Source: an uncultured Eisenbergiella sp. (GTDB taxonomy: Bacteria > Bacillota > Clostridia > Lachnospirales > Lachnospiraceae). Taken from it: a DNA stretch of 9,507 nucleotides. Below are positions 1-7,210 of the stretch, piece by piece. The stretch spans positions 1 to 9,507 of the forward strand of contig CARDPF010000109.1 of the NCBI GenBank assembly GCA_948960675.1. The letters are read 5' to 3'. A model generated the notes under the pieces. It was not told the DNA's origin. It saw only the letters and a list, made by a program, of their open reading frames with translations, and ran no database searches. Made by a program: the position numbers and the translations under genes. Position 1 is the stretch's first letter. Each line of letters begins with the position of its first letter.

Positions 1-22
1 CAAAGCAACACAGGGAAAGGGC

Positions 23-114
23 GCAGGACACAGGTAGGCAGGGGAAACGCATGCCTGCCTGTGTCCTGGCGCCCGGCCTACCATGCGTTTTCCCCTGCCT
101 ACCCCGTGTCCTGC
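23..114. repeat. Nested GC-rich inverted repeat downstream of the operon
   Basis: Bases 23-53 are an almost perfect reverse complement of 82-114; the arms differ by about two inserted bases and one substitution. The spacer 54-81 contains a second partial copy of the right arm: 54-60 plus 61-67 pair with 36-42 plus 25-31, leaving 32-35 bulged, and 69-74 pairs with 19-24. The left arm can therefore fold with either the middle or the right copy, giving two exclusive stem-loops. It starts 67 bases beyond the last stop codon of the minus-strand operon. On the minus strand the inner stem is followed only by TTTCCC, not a proper T-run, so an intrinsic terminator is possible but weak. It could instead be a dispersed palindromic element or an mRNA 3'-stabilising structure. 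No gene is seen in 1-180. Confidence 0.8.
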
Positions 115-180
115 TGTCCCCGGCGGGCCGTCTTGTCCCGATGACACGCCCAAACCGGCAAGCAACACAATACTCCCCTT

Positions 181-2328
181 TTACACCAGCAGGTACAATA
201 GTGTCAAAATCAATCCGATACAGGTCATGAACAGGCCAAAGGATAAGCTCCTGCCGATAATCATGCTGTTCTCGGACAAATCCTCGTAGAACATGGCCAA
301 TTTATGGCGGTGATCCGTCTTATTGTGGAAAAACAGTTCCACTCCGTCCAAAAAGCCCCCTACGGCATCCGTAACCTGATTTCCTTCCTCCAGTTCATGG
401 GGAATCGGACTATCCTTATAGACGGTTTTGCGCAAAATTACGATAATGGTATCCAAAAACCGGTCCAAAAACCGGGAAACACAGCCGCCGATCACCGGCA
501 GCACGGTACACAAAACGGGCCGGTATACCAGATTTTCCAAATCCAGCCACGAAGGCCAACGGTTTACATATACCCTGCCTTCCCCCTGCTTTTTCATCAA
601 AAGAGTCCGGATAAAGCCAACATACACCAACGCGCCCACCGCAAGGGAAACCAACGCCCCTTTCATATTGGAAAAGGCGAAGAACGGAACGGTCTCTGCC
701 ACACCGCTGCTGCCCAAAAATCCCTCGCCCAGCGCCGCTATATTATCCATCAGCTGATGGGGCAAAATTCCCAGGACCAAAATCAGCACGGCGCCTGCCC
801 CGATCGCAATCCGGCTGCGCAGTCCCATACAGCTTTTTCCCATGGCCCCATAGCGTTCCTGCAACGCGGCATCCGCGTTTTTCTCCACGAAAATCGCTAT
901 GAACAATTTGGTCATATATGCCACCGTCAGCCCGCCGCTGAACAAAAACAGGTATTCTACAGCCGCTGCCCAAGTGCCGGAGGTAAAAAACCGGGTAAAC
1001 CCATTGTCCGCCACAATCTTTCCGCCCTCCAGCAAAAATTCCCGGTATTCCACGATTCCCTCATGCAAAAGCGTCTTGCTGATATACCCGGAAAAACCCG
1101 GCACGCCGCCGATTCCCAGTGCCCCGGCCAAAAAGACAAGCATCAGAAAAATCTTCCCCCGGCCAAATCCCCGGATTTCGTTTAAATCCAGTTTGTGGAG
1201 GTTCATAAAAACCGCCCCTGCCACCATAAACAACACCAGCTTAAACAGGGAATGGTTGACCATATGGAGCAGGGTTCCCCGCGCCGCAATCCCATTTTGT
1301 GTTCCCAAAAGCACCATCATTCCGATTCCGGTCAGGATAAAACCGATCTGGGATACGGAGGAACAGGCCAGTGTCCTCTTTAGGTCCACGGAAAACACCG
1401 CCAAAACCGCCCCCCATACCATCGTAACCGTTCCCAGTAAAAGCACCAGGGCCCCCCATTTTCCGTCATACAAAAACAGGGAGGATGTCACGGCAATAAT
1501 GCCGAAAATACCGGTTTTTGTCAAAATACCGGACAGCAGCGCCGACGCGGGCGCAGGCGCCACCGGGTGCGCCTTTGGCAGCCAAATGTGCAGCGGAAAA
1601 GCGCCGGCCTTCGCGCCAAAGCCAAACAGAAGACAGCCTCCGGCCGCATACAGCTTTACTTTATAACGGTTCCACGCCTCTACGTCGGCGGACGGCAGGG
1701 CCGCCGCAGCACGCACGGAAATCACCCGTCTGCCCAGTTCGCTGATTTCCAGGGTTCCGAACAAGTCAAACAGGAGAAACAGTCCCATCAGCATAACCAA
1801 CCCGCCAATCACCGCCACCGCCAAATACGTCTGCGCGCTGCGCAGCGCATCACGGGATTCGTCCTGTGCCACCCAGACATAAGAGGTAAAGGACATAATC
1901 TCAAAGAATAGGAAAGTCGTATATAAGTCTGCCGACAAAAACACGCCCACCGTTGCGCCAAGGGTCAATAGCATAAAGCTGTAATACCGGTTCCGGTTGC
2001 GGTAATGCCCGAAATATTCCCGTGAGAACAGCGATGTCATCATCCACATGAATGTCGCCACAAAGCAATACAGGCTGCGGAAACCGTCCAGACACAGATG
2101 CAGCCCCATCCCAAACCCGTAAACCTGCAAATACATCTGCCGAAAGCCGCCTTGCTGCCCTACGAAGAACAGCACAAACAGCCCAAAGAAAACCAGGCAT
2201 TCCAAAACCGTGACAAGTTCCGCAAACAAATTCCTTTTTTCTTTACTCCTTCTACCGATCCCATAAGATATACCTGCCCCGATAAAAGGAATACACAAAA
2301 GCACCAACAAAATCGTATCTTTTCCCAT
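181..2328 (-). CDS. 715-residue NuoL/HyfB-like proton-translocating subunit with extended C terminus
   Basis: Integral membrane subunit of the complex I antiporter-like family (Proton_antipo_M), expected to carry ions across the cytoplasmic membrane. The family residues are present: TM5 Glu143 (FFEIMSF), TM7 Lys240 (FGAKAGAFPLHIWLP, with His247), His254 in the AHPVAPAPASALLSG stretch, TM8 Lys271, His355/His359 and Lys363 (NHSLFKLVLF), and TM12 Lys418 (GFSGYISK). The TM8 signature is of the HyfB/HycC/NuoM kind rather than MrpA's PTPVSA. After the core, residues about 557-578 form another membrane segment. A mostly polar or amphipathic stretch of about 115 residues follows (WPSWLDLENLVYRP, then a helix-like run near 613-637), and a last hydrophobic helix lies at 693-714. 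This resembles the lateral helix plus anchor of NuoL, by architecture only. The ATG is one base after the previous stop (TGAGATG), so translation is probably coupled. It is the last gene of the operon. Family assignment is firm; the exact subunit name is not. Confidence 0.9.
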   Translation of the reverse strand: MGKDTILLVLLCIPFIGAGISYGIGRRSKEKRNLFAELVTVLECLVFFGLFVLFFVGQQGGFRQMYLQVYGFGMGLHLCLDGFRSLYCFVATFMWMMTSLFSREYFGHYRNRNRYYSFMLLTLGATVGVFLSADLYTTFLFFEIMSFTSYVWVAQDESRDALRSAQTYLAVAVIGGLVMLMGLFLLFDLFGTLEISELGRRVISVRAAAALPSADVEAWNRYKVKLYAAGGCLLFGFGAKAGAFPLHIWLPKAHPVAPAPASALLSGILTKTGIFGIIAVTSSLFLYDGKWGALVLLLGTVTMVWGAVLAVFSVDLKRTLACSSVSQIGFILTGIGMMVLLGTQNGIAARGTLLHMVNHSLFKLVLFMVAGAVFMNLHKLDLNEIRGFGRGKIFLMLVFLAGALGIGGVPGFSGYISKTLLHEGIVEYREFLLEGGKIVADNGFTRFFTSGTWAAAVEYLFLFSGGLTVAYMTKLFIAIFVEKNADAALQERYGAMGKSCMGLRSRIAIGAGAVLILVLGILPHQLMDNIAALGEGFLGSSGVAETVPFFAFSNMKGALVSLAVGALVYVGFIRTLLMKKQGEGRVYVNRWPSWLDLENLVYRPVLCTVLPVIGGCVSRFLDRFLDTIIVILRKTVYKDSPIPHELEEGNQVTDAVGGFLDGVELFFHNKTDHRHKLAMFYEDLSENSMIIGRSLSFGLFMTCIGLILTLLYLLV

Positions 2329-2329
2329 C

Positions 2330-3805
2330 TCAGATTACCCCATTGGAAATGTCCGTAAAAAACTGTACAATCGGAGCCGAATACAGGCCAAAAAGCAGCA
2401 TTGCCGCTGCAAAAACAAAAAGCGGCGCCAGCATCAGCCAGTTCGGATCCCGGTATCCTTCCGCCTCTGCGGCCTCGTATCCCACAGGCGGGAAAAATGC
2501 CCGAACCACAATTGTCAGCATGTAAACCGCCGTAAGCAGCGCCGAAACCAGCAAAGCCCCGATTCCCACATAAGCCAGCGTATTACCGCTCATCACCGCT
2601 GCATTGGCCAAATTCCATTTGCTGATAAACCCACACAGCCCCGGAACCCCCATCAGTGCCAGGGACGATACCGTAAAAATTCCGAATACGGCAGGCATTT
2701 TCTTCCCCAGGCCGTTCAACTCATGCACATAATGTTTTCCCGTCTGGTACATGATGGCGCCCGCACAAAAAAAGGAACATATCTTCATCACCGCATGAAA
2801 CACCAGATGGGTAAACGCCCCGGCCAGACCCAGCGGCGTCATGATCGTTACCCCAAACAGTACATAGGACAGGTTGCTGATCGTGGAATAGGCAAGCCTT
2901 CTTTTTATATGCGTCTCCTTCACCGCCCGGCTGCAACCATACACAATGGTAAAAATCACGATCCCCATCACTGCTTTCTGGGCCCAGCTGCCAGCCACAA
3001 ATTCCTGTCCAAATCCATAATAGGTCAGGCGGATAATCGCAAACGCCCCTGCCTTTACTACCGCCACCGCATGCAGCAGCGCCGTCACCGGCGTAGGCGC
3101 AACGCCCGCCTGCGGAAGCCAGGCGTTAAACGGACAGATCGCCGCTTTGACACCAAACCCCAGAAATGCAATCACATAAACGGCAAGCAGCCTGTTTTCC
3201 CTCCCCGCCGTCAATTCCGGCACCAGCACACCCCCATAGGAAAAGTCCAGGCTGGTTCCGTATACAAGCAGGAAAACCAGGCTGATAAAGGCAAATGCCG
3301 CCCCTCCCAGCGAATAGTACAAATATTTTCTGGTTGCCAAAATCGCCTCTCTCGTCAGCGTGTGCAATACCAGGGGCACAGTCACCAGCGTCAAAAGTTC
3401 GTAGAAAAAATACATCGTCAGCATGTCCTCCGCAAAGGAAATGCCAAGCGTAATCCCATAGGTCATCGTGTAAAACATGAAAAAAACTTTTTCATGCTCT
3501 TCTTTTTTCATATACTCAAAGGAGAACAGCATCGCAAGCGGCCATAGCGCACTCACAAGACCGGCAAAAACCATGCCGCAGCCGTCCAGCTTCAAAGACA
3601 GCGACAAATTGTGCACAAACTTGACGATGGGGAAACGTTCCCCCGGACCTTCCGCGAGGATGGTCCATACCAAAATACTTGTTGCAAGCACTAAGACTTC
3701 CAGATAAACCTCCATATGGAGCCTTTTCCTAAACGGCAGCGCCATTACCAGCGCACCCCCGATTATCGGCAGCAAAACTGCTGCCAGCATCATCCCTGGA
3801 TTCAT
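2330..3805 (-). CDS. Antiporter-like membrane subunit, MrpA/NuoL-type TM8 signature
   Basis: Proton-antiporter-family membrane protein of 491 residues from the chosen start. An in-frame ATG at 3817 lies four codons upstream, but the GGAGG at 3811-3815 sits inside those codons and five bases before the ATG at 3805, so 3805 is preferred. Counting from the upstream ATG, it has TM5 Glu140 (FFYELLTL), TM7 Lys224, TM8 Lys255, His337/His341, Lys345 and TM12 Lys400 (CGFISKWNL). The segment VAPTPVTALLHAVAVVKAG matches the MrpA/NuoL pattern (PTPVSA..HAATMV.AG), so this may stand in for the NuoL-like part of MrpA. The His that usually follows FPF in TM7 is Asn231 here (CPFNAWLPQ). It is clearly paralogous to the gene just upstream: KRRLAYSTISNLSY, CAGAIMYQTGKH and LLVSALLTA all have close counterparts there. 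It begins 36 bases after that gene's stop and ends one base before the next ATG. Confidence 0.9.
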   Translation of the reverse strand: MNPGMMLAAVLLPIIGGALVMALPFRKRLHMEVYLEVLVLATSILVWTILAEGPGERFPIVKFVHNLSLSLKLDGCGMVFAGLVSALWPLAMLFSFEYMKKEEHEKVFFMFYTMTYGITLGISFAEDMLTMYFFYELLTLVTVPLVLHTLTREAILATRKYLYYSLGGAAFAFISLVFLLVYGTSLDFSYGGVLVPELTAGRENRLLAVYVIAFLGFGVKAAICPFNAWLPQAGVAPTPVTALLHAVAVVKAGAFAIIRLTYYGFGQEFVAGSWAQKAVMGIVIFTIVYGCSRAVKETHIKRRLAYSTISNLSYVLFGVTIMTPLGLAGAFTHLVFHAVMKICSFFCAGAIMYQTGKHYVHELNGLGKKMPAVFGIFTVSSLALMGVPGLCGFISKWNLANAAVMSGNTLAYVGIGALLVSALLTAVYMLTIVVRAFFPPVGYEAAEAEGYRDPNWLMLAPLFVFAAAMLLFGLYSAPIVQFFTDISNGVI

Positions 3806-3810
3806 CCCAA

Positions 3811-3815
3811 CCTCC
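3811..3815 (-). promoter_or_regulatory. Ribosome binding site that decides the start at 3805
   Basis: GGAGG on the minus strand, five bases before the ATG at 3805. The alternative ATG at 3817 has no purine-rich site in front of it and would place this GGAGG inside the coding sequence. Confidence 0.7.
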
Positions 3816-3841
3816 ATGCCGCACCCATAGCGGCCTACATC

Positions 3842-5320
3842 CTACATCATCTGCGCGGCAACCGCAGAAAAATTGCGGATCAGCGCTTCCGGCATAATAC
3901 CCAGAACAAACGCCAACGCTGCCAGTACCACCAGCGGTGCCAGCATCATTTTTACCGGTTCTTTTTTCTCAAGCGCACCATAGTCATACCCTGCCCCGGG
4001 CAGAAACCCCCGGATGGTAACGGGCAGCAGATACCCGGCTGTCAACAGTGCGCTCACCAAAAGAACGATGGGGCCCAGCCATGAAAATGCCGTCAGCTGC
4101 GTATGAAGTGCCCCCACGCACAAATACCATTTACTGATAAATCCGCTGGCCGGGGGGATTCCGATCAATGCCAGGCTGCAAAGCGTATAACACCAAACCG
4201 TGAGAGGCATTTCCTTTCCGATTCCCGCCAATTCACCGACCGTATGCTTCCCCGTCCTGAAAATAAAGGCTCCGGCACACAGGAAAAGACCACATTTAAT
4301 AAATGCATGAAATACCACGTGCAGGAGCGATCCCGTCAAACCGGAAGGATCCAGTAAAAACAAGCCAAACAAAATATAGGACACCTGGCTAACCGTGGAA
4401 TAAGCGAGCCTCTTTTTCAGCCCTTTCTCAATGTAGGCAAGCATGGATCCCATAAACACCGTGACCAGACTTAACACCAGCATGGTAGTCTGCACCCATG
4501 TCCCCCTCAAAAAGTCGGCCCCGAATATAAAATACACCACCCGGACAATGCCCAGCACACCCGCCTTGACAATGATACCCGACAGAACTGCAGACGCCGG
4601 GGCCGGGGCCACCGGATGCGCTACCGGCAGCCATCCGTGAAACGGAAACATACCGGCTTTCACGGAAAATCCCAACACCATGAAAAAGGCTGCCGTCAAA
4701 AGAAGTCCTTCATTCCCGGAAAGCAGGGCCGGATCCAGCACTCCTTTTGCCGTAAAACTTAAGGTATTCGCATAGCGGTAAACAAAATATACACCAAACA
4801 ACACCATATACGCGCCGCAGAATGAATAGAACATGTATTTCAGGCCTGCCATGACCGCTTCCCGGGACCGCTCATGCAACACCAGCGGCATGCTAAGCAG
4901 CGTCACCATCTCGTAAAAAACATAAAACGTAACCAGGTTTCCCGAAAAGTCCAGCGCCAAAAGCACACCAAGGACAATCAGGTAATAGCCGAAAAACCTT
5001 TTTTCGCAAGTCTCTTCTTTCATGTAAACAAACGAATAAAAACCGGCCAATACCCATACAATGGTGATGACGGATGCAAAAATCTTCCCGATACCGTCCA
5101 AACGAAAATATACCGGCAGCCTTCCCGTCAAAAAGAACAAGGTGAAGGAGGTCTCTTCCCCACACACAAGCCCCAACACAAGCAAAGCCGTCACCGTCAA
5201 TGCAGCTACACTGCACCAGACCATCACGCTTCTCTTTTTGGGCTGCCTGCCAAGCAAGAGCAAAAGCCCGGCCACAATCGGCAGGCATACCGGAAACAGT
5301 ATTGTCACAGATTCCTTCAT
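3842..5320 (-). CDS. Antiporter-like membrane subunit, MrpD/HyfB type
   Basis: Membrane subunit of 492 residues in the NuoL/M/N-MrpA/D family with a full set of channel residues: TM5 Glu137 (VFYEMVTL), TM7 Lys221 (FSVKAGMFPFHGWLP) with His228, His235 in AHPVAPAPASAVLSG, TM8 Lys252, His334/His338, Lys342 and TM12 Lys397 (SGFISKWYL). Its TM7-TM8 sequence is close to that of the 715-residue subunit, while its overall layout and C terminus match the next gene, suggesting duplication within the operon. The start has GGAGG at 5329-5333, seven bases before the ATG, and lies 18 bases after the mrpD stop. It ends with TAG, and the downstream gene lies in the same reading frame past that stop. It is expected to supply one proton path in the complex; ion specificity cannot be read from sequence. 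Confidence 0.9.
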   Translation of the reverse strand: MKESVTILFPVCLPIVAGLLLLLGRQPKKRSVMVWCSVAALTVTALLVLGLVCGEETSFTLFFLTGRLPVYFRLDGIGKIFASVITIVWVLAGFYSFVYMKEETCEKRFFGYYLIVLGVLLALDFSGNLVTFYVFYEMVTLLSMPLVLHERSREAVMAGLKYMFYSFCGAYMVLFGVYFVYRYANTLSFTAKGVLDPALLSGNEGLLLTAAFFMVLGFSVKAGMFPFHGWLPVAHPVAPAPASAVLSGIIVKAGVLGIVRVVYFIFGADFLRGTWVQTTMLVLSLVTVFMGSMLAYIEKGLKKRLAYSTVSQVSYILFGLFLLDPSGLTGSLLHVVFHAFIKCGLFLCAGAFIFRTGKHTVGELAGIGKEMPLTVWCYTLCSLALIGIPPASGFISKWYLCVGALHTQLTAFSWLGPIVLLVSALLTAGYLLPVTIRGFLPGAGYDYGALEKKEPVKMMLAPLVVLAALAFVLGIMPEALIRNFSAVAAQMM

Positions 5321-5338
5321 AATAATTCCCTCCCGCTT

Positions 5339-6832
5339 TTATCCAAACATGGCAAGTCCCGCATGGATCCAGCCCTCAATGGGCTGGGAGAGCATACCGA
5401 GCGCAACATTTAAGACAATAAAACACACCAGCGTCAGGGAATACTCTTTCTCATCCTTGACCGTGATAACCTCATAGTCCGGCCTTTTTTCCGGCACATA
5501 AATCCGTATCACGGTTTTCATGAAATAAATCGCATTCAAAATGGTACTCAATCCCAAAGCAATTACTGCCGGAAACATTTTATAAGTGTGGCCGATAGAG
5601 GCTTCCGCAAACAAAAGCTTGCTCACAAACCCGGAAAACATAGGCACGCCCACCATGGACAGGGCCCCCACCGTAAACGCCACCCCGGCGATTTTATGCC
5701 GGTAGCCGGCCCCCGTTAAATCCTGAAACCTGCGGCTTCCCCCGGACACATCCGTCAGCCCGATGGCCGCAATGAATAAAAGGGATTTCGTCGCCGCATG
5801 GGCGAGAATATGGTAAATGCTCGCCGTCATTCCCGACTCCGTTCCCAGGCCGAACCCCATATAAATGTATCCGATTTGTGCCACGCTGGAAAAGGCAATC
5901 ATCCTGCGGATATCATTCTCCCGGATGGCGCTTAAGGATCCCACTATCATACCCAAAAGGCCGAACAGGAAAAGAATATTGATAATTTTTCCGTGTACAA
6001 TGATGTCGAACCCGATCACCCTGTAAAAAATTTTGATCAGCAGGAAAATATATCCCTTGGACACCAGACTGGAAAGCATCGCAGCCGAGGAGACGGTGGA
6101 GTACCCATACGCATCAGGCAGCCAGGAATGAAAGGGAAACAGCGCGCTTTTAATGGCAAGCCCCGTACACATCAGGCCGATGGTAGTCATAAGCGGTATC
6201 TGGTATTCCTGCCGCTGTGAAAGAACCGCAACCGCCTCCTTGATATTACTCATCAACAGGTGTCCTGTCATGTCATACAACGTACACAGGCTGATCAAAA
6301 ACAGGCCGGATCCCAGCAGGCTCATTATCATATAACGCACCGCCGCCTCCACGGTCCGTCCGTTCTGCCGGATCATGATCAATCCGCAGGCGGCAATCGT
6401 ATTGATCTCCACAAACACATAGGCCGTAAACAGGTCGTTGGTATACACCAGCGCCAGCAGGGAACTCAACAGCAGATTCGTCAATATATAATACAGATTG
6501 TGCTTGCTATACTCTACCTCGCCGATCAGCTTTTTGCGCCCGCCCATAACGGAAAGCAACATGATCGTACAAAAGAACAATGCCATACCCGCTTCCAGTA
6601 CCCCGGCACGGATCTCATTGCCCCAGGGGGCGGGAAAGTGCCCCATCCAGTATACATAGGACTCCCCCGTCCCCATCAGGTACACCAAAAGGATTGCCGA
6701 CATCATTCCCACCACGCTGATCAGCACCGTATTTAGGATCTTGGCCGCCCTGGCAGGCAGCACGGAACTGACTGTGCCGGAAAACATGGATAAAATAATT
6801 GAAAAAAACGGAAAGTTCTGTATAAAGTCCAT
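5339..6832 (-). CDS. mrpD: MrpD/MbhH-like antiporter subunit
   Basis: Membrane subunit of 497 residues, the usual length for MrpD/MbhH, placed right after the C subunit as in both Mrp and Mbh operons. Channel residues are TM5 Glu142 (VFVEINTIAACG), TM7 Lys228 (LAIKSALFPFHSWLPDAY) with His235, TM8 Lys259, His341/His345, Lys349 and TM12 Lys405 (FSGFVSKLLFAEA). The TM8 region reads YGYSTVSSAAMLSSLVSKG, without the prolines found there in the other three paralogs. In Mrp antiporters MrpD is one of two proton-translocating subunits; in Mbh, MbhH is the only one. The ATG overlaps the mrpC stop by one base (TAATG), and a consensus AAGGAGG at 6840-6846 lies seven bases upstream, inside the end of mrpC. 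Among the four large paralogs, position makes this the most likely true MrpD/MbhH equivalent. Confidence 0.9.
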   Translation of the reverse strand: MDFIQNFPFFSIILSMFSGTVSSVLPARAAKILNTVLISVVGMMSAILLVYLMGTGESYVYWMGHFPAPWGNEIRAGVLEAGMALFFCTIMLLSVMGGRKKLIGEVEYSKHNLYYILTNLLLSSLLALVYTNDLFTAYVFVEINTIAACGLIMIRQNGRTVEAAVRYMIMSLLGSGLFLISLCTLYDMTGHLLMSNIKEAVAVLSQRQEYQIPLMTTIGLMCTGLAIKSALFPFHSWLPDAYGYSTVSSAAMLSSLVSKGYIFLLIKIFYRVIGFDIIVHGKIINILFLFGLLGMIVGSLSAIRENDIRRMIAFSSVAQIGYIYMGFGLGTESGMTASIYHILAHAATKSLLFIAAIGLTDVSGGSRRFQDLTGAGYRHKIAGVAFTVGALSMVGVPMFSGFVSKLLFAEASIGHTYKMFPAVIALGLSTILNAIYFMKTVIRIYVPEKRPDYEVITVKDEKEYSLTLVCFIVLNVALGMLSQPIEGWIHAGLAMFG

Positions 6833-7209
6833 TACAGGCCCTCCTTCTTTAACTGCAGGGAGATTTCATCCAAATCCAGCGTGTGATACCTGCGGTAAAG
6901 CCGGATGGTCAAAGACAACATGATTGCCGTGACTGAAACAGAAACCACAATACCCGTAAGTACCAGTCCGCTGGGAATGGGATTGATATAAGCTTCCACT
7001 TCCTGCACCTGATCCACTACAATCGGGGCCACGCGCCCCGCTATATATCCCTTGACCGCCAAAAACAGATAAATGGCCGTATCCATAATATTCAAACCGA
7101 TTATTTTCTTGATCAAATTCCTCTGCAAAAGCAGGTTGGAAAAGCCGATTCCAAAGAGAATCACCGCCACCGCTTCTGCATAATTGGAAAACAAGTTCGG
7201 CCCCAGCAT
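6832..7209 (-). CDS. mrpC: Antiporter subunit C (MrpC/MbhG, NuoK-like)
   Basis: A 125-residue, three-helix membrane protein of the NuoK/MnhC family. Typical signatures are LQRNLIKKIIGLNIMDTA (about residues 28-45) and NPIPSGLVLTGIVVSVSVTA (about 76-95), the counterparts of the conserved Lys-rich turn and the DP-P-ALVLTGIVI motif. In Mrp and Mbh the C subunit packs against D and takes part in the ion path. An in-frame ATG at 7248 would add 13 residues (MRFTRCSG...) that overlap the upstream gene and lack family resemblance. The ATG at 7209 has AAGGGG ten bases before it and follows the upstream stop by one base (TGAAATG), so it is chosen. The charged tail after about residue 103 is probably cytoplasmic. 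Confidence 0.93.
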   Translation of the reverse strand: MLGPNLFSNYAEAVAVILFGIGFSNLLLQRNLIKKIIGLNIMDTAIYLFLAVKGYIAGRVAPIVVDQVQEVEAYINPIPSGLVLTGIVVSVSVTAIMLSLTIRLYRRYHTLDLDEISLQLKKEGL

Positions 7210-7210
7210 T

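Noticed and set aside
19..74. Classical Rho-independent terminator
   Set aside because: The stem is strong, but the following minus-strand bases are TTTCCCTGTG rather than a T-run, and the stem carries bulges and a competing partner, so it is recorded as an inverted repeat instead.
83..289. Plus-strand open frame of 68 codons starting in the palindrome
   Set aside because: No ribosome binding site is visible, it overlaps the end of the minus-strand gene, and the product is a Pro-rich shadow without motifs.
304..1185. Plus-strand open frame of 293 codons
   Set aside because: It is antisense to the well-supported 715-residue membrane protein, its translation is low-complexity (rich in Gln, His, Arg, Pro) and it shows no family motif. 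It is a shadow of hydrophobic coding on the other strand.
2723..3547. Plus-strand open frame of 274 codons
   Set aside because: Antisense to an antiporter-like subunit with intact channel residues. The product is rich in Arg, His and Gln, as expected for the complement of membrane-protein codons.
181..6832. Complex I (nuo) operon
   Set aside because: The large subunits resemble NuoL/M/N, but the companions are MnhE/F/G, MbhD/MbhE-MnhB and MnhC types, and no NuoA, B, C, D, H, I or J is seen.
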